Shown here in pieces: positions 59,651-64,000 of a DNA stretch of 64,000 nucleotides (positions within the stretch are counted from its first letter, which is position 1; each line of letters begins with the position of its first letter). Location of the stretch: assembly GCF_020733705.1 (NCBI RefSeq), contig NZ_JAJFZM010000002.1, forward strand, positions 558,001 through 622,000, given 5' to 3'. Position numbers and translations under genes: made by a program. Origin of the DNA: Nocardia australiensis (GTDB lineage: Bacteria > Actinomycetota > Actinomycetes > Mycobacteriales > Mycobacteriaceae). Under the pieces are notes generated by a model, which had not been told where the DNA came from, did no database searches, and saw only the letters and a list, made by a program, of their open reading frames with translations.

Positions 59651-60046
59651 ATGATGCTCGATTCCGACCAGCGCCGCACCTTCGCGCTTCTCGCCGACAC
59701 ACTGATTCCCGCGTCCGGCTCCATGCCCTCGGCGAGCGCCGCCGGAGTACCCGACGCGTTGCTCGACCAGGTTCTCGGCTACCGGCCTGATATCGCAGAA
59801 GTATTCGCCGACGCCGTTGCCTCGTGCACCGGCAAGGACCCCGAAGCCGCTCTCGATGAGCTCGCCGCGCACAAGCCCGACCAGTTCGAGGCGCTGACGG
59901 TGCTGGCGGCGGGCGCGTACTTCCTCAGCCCCGCCGTGAAGGCCGCCATGCCGTATGCCGCGGCACCGCGTCCGGCCCGCGATGACATGGATTCCTACGT
60001 TGATCTTCTTGCCAACGTTGTCGAGCGCGGCTTCGTCATCCGCTGA
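59651..60046 (+). CDS. small partner subunit (gluconate 2-dehydrogenase subunit 3-like)
   Basis: A 131-residue helical protein opening DSDQRRTFALLADTLIPASG, the typical start of subunit 3-like proteins that accompany GMC dehydrogenases, then AAGVPDALLDQVLGYRPDIA. Family members often have a Tat signal; none is present here. It begins seven bases after the GMC gene with AAGGA before the ATG. It probably stabilises the oxidoreductase or links it to an electron acceptor. Confidence 0.7.
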   Translation: MMLDSDQRRTFALLADTLIPASGSMPSASAAGVPDALLDQVLGYRPDIAEVFADAVASCTGKDPEAALDELAAHKPDQFEALTVLAAGAYFLSPAVKAAMPYAAAPRPARDDMDSYVDLLANVVERGFVIR

Positions 60047-60112
60047 TCAAGCCCGTCGTGGCTGAAACCACAACCTCCAAACCTGCCCCGGGTCCAGCGA
60101 AAGGCAACAGCA

Positions 60113-61546
60113 GTGAGTGAAAATCACAGCGGGCGTGAAGAATCTGTCTCCACCATCGAATCGGCCACCATCCAACCGATTCCGGTCGACCAGCGCCACG
60201 GGCGTAACCGGGACATGTTCACGATCTGGTTCGGAACCAACATCATGATCCTGTCGGTCGTCACCGGAGCGTTGTCGACGACCCTCTTCGGGCAGCCCGC
60301 CTGGTCGGCCGCGCTGGCGATCATCGTAGGAAACCTCTTCGGTGCGATCTTCATGGCGCTGCACTCTGCTCAGGGGCCGCGGCTGGGTGTTCCACAGATG
60401 GTGCAGACCAAGGGCCAATTCGGTTCGCTGGGATCGATTCTCATCGTCGCAGTCGTTGTCTGCATGTACCTCGGGTTCTTTATCTCGATTCTCGTCTTCG
60501 GCGGGGAGTCCCTCGCGTCAGTCATACCGTTCCTGAACGGTAAGGCCGGCATCGCGGTGCTCGCGGCGATCAGCGTCTGCGCGGCCATCTGGGGTTACAC
60601 CCTGATCCACGCCTACGCGCGCATCATGACGTGGGCGTCGGGGCTGGTTCTGCTGATGGCGTTCATCTGGGCGTTCATCGTGCACCCGGTGCCCGCTCAC
60701 TTCTTCAGCACGGGCACCGCGACGCTGGCCGGCTTCCTGAGTACCTTCGGGGCGTGTGCGGTGTGGCAGATCGCCTATGCCCCATACGTTTCTGACTATT
60801 CGCGCTACCTGCCGGCGAAGACGGGCTCGAGGCCCGCATTCTGGATGAGCTACTGGGGCACCAGCATCGGCTCGATCCTGCCGATGTGCCTCGGGGCAGG
60901 CGTCGGATTGCTGTTCCCCGGCACCAACCCGGTTATCGCCCTGACCCAAGCCACCGCCGGGATCAGCGTCGTGGTGGTTGTGGTCTTCAGCATCGGAGTC
61001 GCCGCTACGAACGCGATGAACCTGTACTGCGGCACGCTGTGCACGATCACAATTGCGCAGACGATTTTGCCGCGCTTCAATCCACGTGGCCGCGAACGTG
61101 CTTTGATCGCCACCGGACTATGCACGCTGGCCGTGTGTGTCGCGCTCACCGCGGGCAGCGACTTCGCCGCGACCTACAACAACTTCCTGGTTCTGCTGCT
61201 GGGTTCGCTGGTCCCGTGGACCGCCGTGAATCTGGTGGACTACTACCTGGTCCGGCATGGGGACTACGTCGTCGAGGACTTTTACAAGCGCGACGGCGGT
61301 CGCTACGGCCGGGTCAACTGGCCTGCGGTCAGCTGCTACGTCATCGGTGTCGCTGTACAACTCCCGTTCATGATCATCGGAACCGAATTCATCGGACCGA
61401 TCGCCAAAATGCTTGGCAACACAGATATCTCGTTCATCGTCGGATTGGCTGTCGTTTCACCGCTTTACTACTTCACAGCCACGACTATTGCCCGCCGCAG
61501 CAATCGTTCCGCCGTACTTGTCGCCTCGGCGGTGGAGCAGTGCTAG
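60113..61546 (+). CDS. NCS1-family purine/cytosine-type permease
   Basis: A 477-residue membrane protein with about 12 hydrophobic segments. NCS1 features are FTIWFGTNIMILSVVTGALS in the first helix, GVPQMVQTKGQFGSLGSILI (the family R/TKGQFG stretch) and AYAPYVSDYSRYLPAKTGSR, the diagnostic SDYSRYLP motif. It would import a nucleobase, allantoin-like or guanidino compound with H+ or Na+. The GTG start at 60113 has AAAGG before it. It is likely in one operon with the upstream oxidoreductase genes (66-base gap). Confidence 0.88.
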   Translation: MSENHSGREESVSTIESATIQPIPVDQRHGRNRDMFTIWFGTNIMILSVVTGALSTTLFGQPAWSAALAIIVGNLFGAIFMALHSAQGPRLGVPQMVQTKGQFGSLGSILIVAVVVCMYLGFFISILVFGGESLASVIPFLNGKAGIAVLAAISVCAAIWGYTLIHAYARIMTWASGLVLLMAFIWAFIVHPVPAHFFSTGTATLAGFLSTFGACAVWQIAYAPYVSDYSRYLPAKTGSRPAFWMSYWGTSIGSILPMCLGAGVGLLFPGTNPVIALTQATAGISVVVVVVFSIGVAATNAMNLYCGTLCTITIAQTILPRFNPRGRERALIATGLCTLAVCVALTAGSDFAATYNNFLVLLLGSLVPWTAVNLVDYYLVRHGDYVVEDFYKRDGGRYGRVNWPAVSCYVIGVAVQLPFMIIGTEFIGPIAKMLGNTDISFIVGLAVVSPLYYFTATTIARRSNRSAVLVASAVEQC

Positions 61547-61776
61547 GGACCCACTACACGGCTTCACCCGCAGTGGCTCGTCGGCTTGGTCGTCGTCGGT
61601 CCGCCGTATTACGTGGCCGCACGCGTGTTCCGGAAGACCACCTGCCCTGCACCAGTTTGCTTCCGGAACCAAACATGGAACCGATCACGCAACCGGCATG
61701 AACCACCCCACCGCTGCGTGACCGAAACGAAGAACCTACCTACAGGCGCCGGACCGGGCGCAGAAAGTACAGGCGA

Positions 61777-63285
61777 ATGATCATGGCATCAACTGAAATT
61801 GGGCGATTCACCGTTCGGCGTTCCGCGCCGGATCAGACCCCGGTCGCTGACGTGCCGCCCGCGGGCCACTTCATCGGGGGATCGTTTGTCCAGGGTTCGT
61901 CCACCGAGGTCATCGACGTCATCGATCCGACCACGGAAAAAGTCCTTGGATCCGTCCCAGCAGGAACCGTCCTGGATGTCGATTCGGCCGTGGCGGCGGC
62001 CGTCGAGGCTCAGAAATCGTGGGGCGCCACCACACCGAAGGAACGATCCGAGGTGCTCTCTCGGATCGCGGACATCGTAGAAGCCAACCGCGAAGTACTC
62101 GAAGTGCTCGAGTCCGCGAATACCGGAAAGCCCGGCAGCGTCGCCGAGGACGATGTCTCCAGCACCATCGACACGTTCCGGTTCATGGCGGGGGCGGGGC
62201 GGACGATGACTTCCCTGGCCGGTGGAGACTACGCGCGGGGACACACTTCGGTCATTCTCCGCGAACCGGTTGGAGTGGTCGGGGTGATCACGCCCTGGAA
62301 CTATCCGCTGCTGATGGCTGCCTGGAAGATCGCCCCCATTCTTGCCGCCGGAAACAGCGTGGTGCTCAAGCCCTCCGAACAGACGCCGCTGTCGACACTG
62401 AAGCTGGCCGAGCTAATCGCCGGACACATCCCCGACGGGATCGTCAATATCGTGACCGGCCCGGGCCGGACAGTGGGACAGCGCCTGGCCGAACACCCCG
62501 ACATCGCACTTGTCGCGGTGACGGGAAGTGTTCTCAGCGGCCAGGCAGTCGCAGAAACTGCCTCACGTTCGGTCAAACGCGTCCACCTCGAACTCGGTGG
62601 CAAAGCACCCGTCGTCGTCTTCGCCGACGCCGACCTCGGTGCGGCCGCGGCCGGAGTGCGTAACGCCGGATTCTGGAATGGGGGCCAAGACTGCGGCGCG
62701 GCCTGCCGGGTGCTGGTGCACGAATCGGTGGCGGAGAAGTTCACCGAACTCCTGGTTCAGGAAGTCGGCAGCCTGGTAGTCGGCGCGCCGGCCGCCGGGG
62801 ACGACGTCGAAATCGGTCCTATGATTTCCCGCCCGCACTTCGAGCGCGTACGGGACTCGCTGGCCGAGGCGACGGCGGCCGGCCTGCACGCGGCCATCGG
62901 CGGCACGGTCATGGACGGCCCCGGCTACTTCATCGAACCGACCGTGTTCAGCGGGGTACCGGCCGGGGCGCCGATCACCCAGCAGGAAATCTTCGGCCCC
63001 GTCGTCACGGTCGAATCGTTCAGCACCACCGACGAGGCGGTTGCGAGGGCCAACGAGACACCGTACGGACTCTCGGCGTCGGTATGGACCCGGGACGCGG
63101 GCCTCTCCCTCAGCGTGCCCAAGCGGCTTGACTTCGGCACCGTCTGGGTCAACTCGCACCTCGTGTTGGCAAACGAGGTGCCGTGGGGTGGGTTCAAGGG
63201 ATCGGGCTACGGGCGCGACCTCTCGCTCTACGCGCTCGATGACTTCTCCCGGACCAAGCACGTGATGATCAACCACAGCGAATGA
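61777..63285 (+). CDS. NAD(P)-dependent aldehyde dehydrogenase
   Basis: A 502-residue enzyme of the betaine/gamma-aminobutyraldehyde dehydrogenase group. It has TPWNYPLLMAAWKIAPILAA (cofactor and Asn169-type position), HLELGGKAPVVVFADADLGA with the general-base Glu, and GFWNGGQDCGAACRVLVHES with the nucleophilic Cys. PTVFSGVPAGAPITQQEIFG and NSHLVLANEVPWGGFKGSGY follow. An amino- or guanidino-aldehyde is a reasonable substrate given the agmatinase-like gene nearby. ATGs at 61777 and 61783 are both possible. Its gap to the permease is 230 bases. Confidence 0.92.
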   Translation: MIMASTEIGRFTVRRSAPDQTPVADVPPAGHFIGGSFVQGSSTEVIDVIDPTTEKVLGSVPAGTVLDVDSAVAAAVEAQKSWGATTPKERSEVLSRIADIVEANREVLEVLESANTGKPGSVAEDDVSSTIDTFRFMAGAGRTMTSLAGGDYARGHTSVILREPVGVVGVITPWNYPLLMAAWKIAPILAAGNSVVLKPSEQTPLSTLKLAELIAGHIPDGIVNIVTGPGRTVGQRLAEHPDIALVAVTGSVLSGQAVAETASRSVKRVHLELGGKAPVVVFADADLGAAAAGVRNAGFWNGGQDCGAACRVLVHESVAEKFTELLVQEVGSLVVGAPAAGDDVEIGPMISRPHFERVRDSLAEATAAGLHAAIGGTVMDGPGYFIEPTVFSGVPAGAPITQQEIFGPVVTVESFSTTDEAVARANETPYGLSASVWTRDAGLSLSVPKRLDFGTVWVNSHLVLANEVPWGGFKGSGYGRDLSLYALDDFSRTKHVMINHSE

Positions 63286-63324
63286 GCCCTGGATACCAGC
63301 ATCGGAGCCGGAAGTGACACCGCA

Positions 63325-63350
63325 GCCTCACCGGGCCGTCCCGGTGAGGC
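63325..63350 (+). terminator. hairpin terminator after the aldehyde dehydrogenase
   Basis: GCCTCACCGGG pairs perfectly with CCCGGTGAGGC (63340-63350) over a four-base loop, 40 bases past the stop codon. Confidence 0.75.
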
Positions 63351-63556
63351 TCGTTGCGTCGGTTCCTCCCCTTCCGTTCGGCACCGCGGTGCCGTGGGCC
63401 GGCTGGGGCCGCGACCATTGCGCAACACCGGTGTTCGGGCCCGTCACAAATGCTCGGCGATCGAGGGATAGGGGGAGCATCGCGCCGCGCCCACGTGTGG
63501 AACTCAGCGATGCCGTGCCGATGAGACGGCACTGAAGCTCCAGTCCACAGAAAATT

Positions 63557-63593
63557 GGAGCGGGGTCCCCGGCACTGCCGGGGACCCCGCTCC
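63557..63593. terminator. very strong hairpin, terminator of the agmatinase-family gene
   Basis: GGAGCGGGGTCCCCGGC forms a perfect 17-base stem with 63577-63593 and a three-base loop. It lies 17 bases beyond the stop of the minus-strand gene and probably stops transcription from both sides. The rest of 63286-63609 holds no gene. Confidence 0.85.
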
Positions 63594-63609
63594 GTCGTTC
63601 CGGGCGGGG

Positions 63610-64000
63610 TCAGCTCAATAGCGGGGCGCCCGCCGCAGCGACCGACTCGCGGGCCGAACCGGACACCATCAGCGAGACCAGGTCGAACACGACGGTAGCC
63701 GCTGCAACACAGGTTATTTCGGCGTGATCATAGGCCGGTGCGACCTCGACGACATCGGCGCCGACGACGTTCAGCCCGGTTAACTGGCGCAGCATCCGCA
63801 GCAGCTCGCGGGAGGTGAGGCCACCCGCCTCGGGTGTGCCGGTGCCGGGCGCGAACGCGGGATCGAGGACATCGATGTCGATCGACACATATACCGGAAC
63901 GTCACCGACTCGACGTCGAACCACGTCGACGGCCGCCTCGATGCCCATGACGTCGAGGTCGCCGGCGCGGATGATCCGGAACCCCATCCGCGCGTCGTCG
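63610..64000 (-). CDS. agmatinase/guanidinobutyrase-family ureohydrolase, C-terminal part
   Basis: The 3' end of a gene that begins beyond the right edge. The visible 130 residues carry the second manganese-binding motif of ureohydrolases, VSIDIDVLDPAFAPGTGTPE, with both Asps, and GGLTSRELLRMLRQL. Next comes VVGADVVEVAPAYDHAEITC, in which the EVAP..D motif is typical of agmatinase or guanidinobutyrase and distinct from arginase. The enzyme releases urea from a guanidino compound. It converges with the aldehyde dehydrogenase gene, and both would serve amine or guanidino catabolism. Confidence 0.92.
   Translation of the reverse strand, partial: DDARMGFRIIRAGDLDVMGIEAAVDVVRRRVGDVPVYVSIDIDVLDPAFAPGTGTPEAGGLTSRELLRMLRQLTGLNVVGADVVEVAPAYDHAEITCVAAATVVFDLVSLMVSGSARESVAAAGAPLLS

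Noticed and set aside
57727..59724. Long open frame on the minus strand opposite the GMC oxidoreductase
   Set aside because: It mirrors the codon positions of the real gene, has no protein motif and no ribosome binding site. Long antisense frames are common in DNA of this GC content.

Overview
The window is high-GC actinobacterial DNA and most resembles Nocardia or a close mycolic-acid-containing relative. The supporting signs are a mycolyl-esterase-type lysin B, a WS/DGAT wax ester/triacylglycerol synthase, Acg-type nitroreductase, Rv1733c-like and RafH-like proteins, many TetR regulators, and dense overlapping (ATGA/GTGA) operons. No rRNA, tRNA or CRISPR array was seen.

Left third (1-19.5 kb): accessory DNA with much decay. 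It opens with the truncated end of a polyketide ketosynthase. A phage-type lysin A/lysin B pair follows with no other phage genes. Fragments of ISL3, IS3, a serine recombinase, an integrase and a group II intron maturase lie among intact regulator/enzyme pairs: PPOX oxidoreductase/HxlR, TetR/alpha-beta hydrolase, alkylsulfatase/TetR, and TetR/MFS pump plus FAD monooxygenase. Three of these pairs have clear palindromic or repeated operator candidates.

Middle (19.6-54 kb): a dormancy/hypoxia island whose content matches the mycobacterial DosR regulon. It holds hypFCDE (with a broken hydrogenase protease and a broken nickel permease), a PfkB kinase, RafH, DUF1918, DUF2267, a phosphoribosyltransferase-hydrolase fusion, an Rv1733c-like membrane protein, an Acg nitroreductase, PEP synthase, a universal stress protein and a complete group 3b-type [NiFe] hydrogenase operon (hydB-cNMP-hydG-hydD-hydA-protease). 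A WS/DGAT and a long-chain acyl-CoA ligase follow. At least eight sites resembling the DosR box (GGGACTTTCGGCCCT type) lie in front of these genes. Inside the island is a nine-gene A/V-type ATPase operon (G-like, C, I, K, F, E, A, B, D), which is very unusual for this group. An IS110 element lies between the hydrogenase operon and what looks like its own DosR box.

Right end (54-64 kb): the acyl-CoA ligase, a decayed HAD phosphatase, then a catabolic block of GMC oxidoreductase, small partner protein, NCS1 permease and aldehyde dehydrogenase. It faces a partial agmatinase-family gene, with two strong hairpin terminators between them.

Working model (inference): under oxygen limitation a DosR-like regulator, not encoded here, would switch on H2/NADP(H) redox exchange, ribosome hibernation, gluconeogenic carbon flow, lipid storage and a second ion-translocating ATPase as one unit. 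The broken promoter context of the hydrogenase, the missing hypA/hypB and the decayed nickel permease suggest the hydrogenase part may be failing or partly supported from elsewhere.
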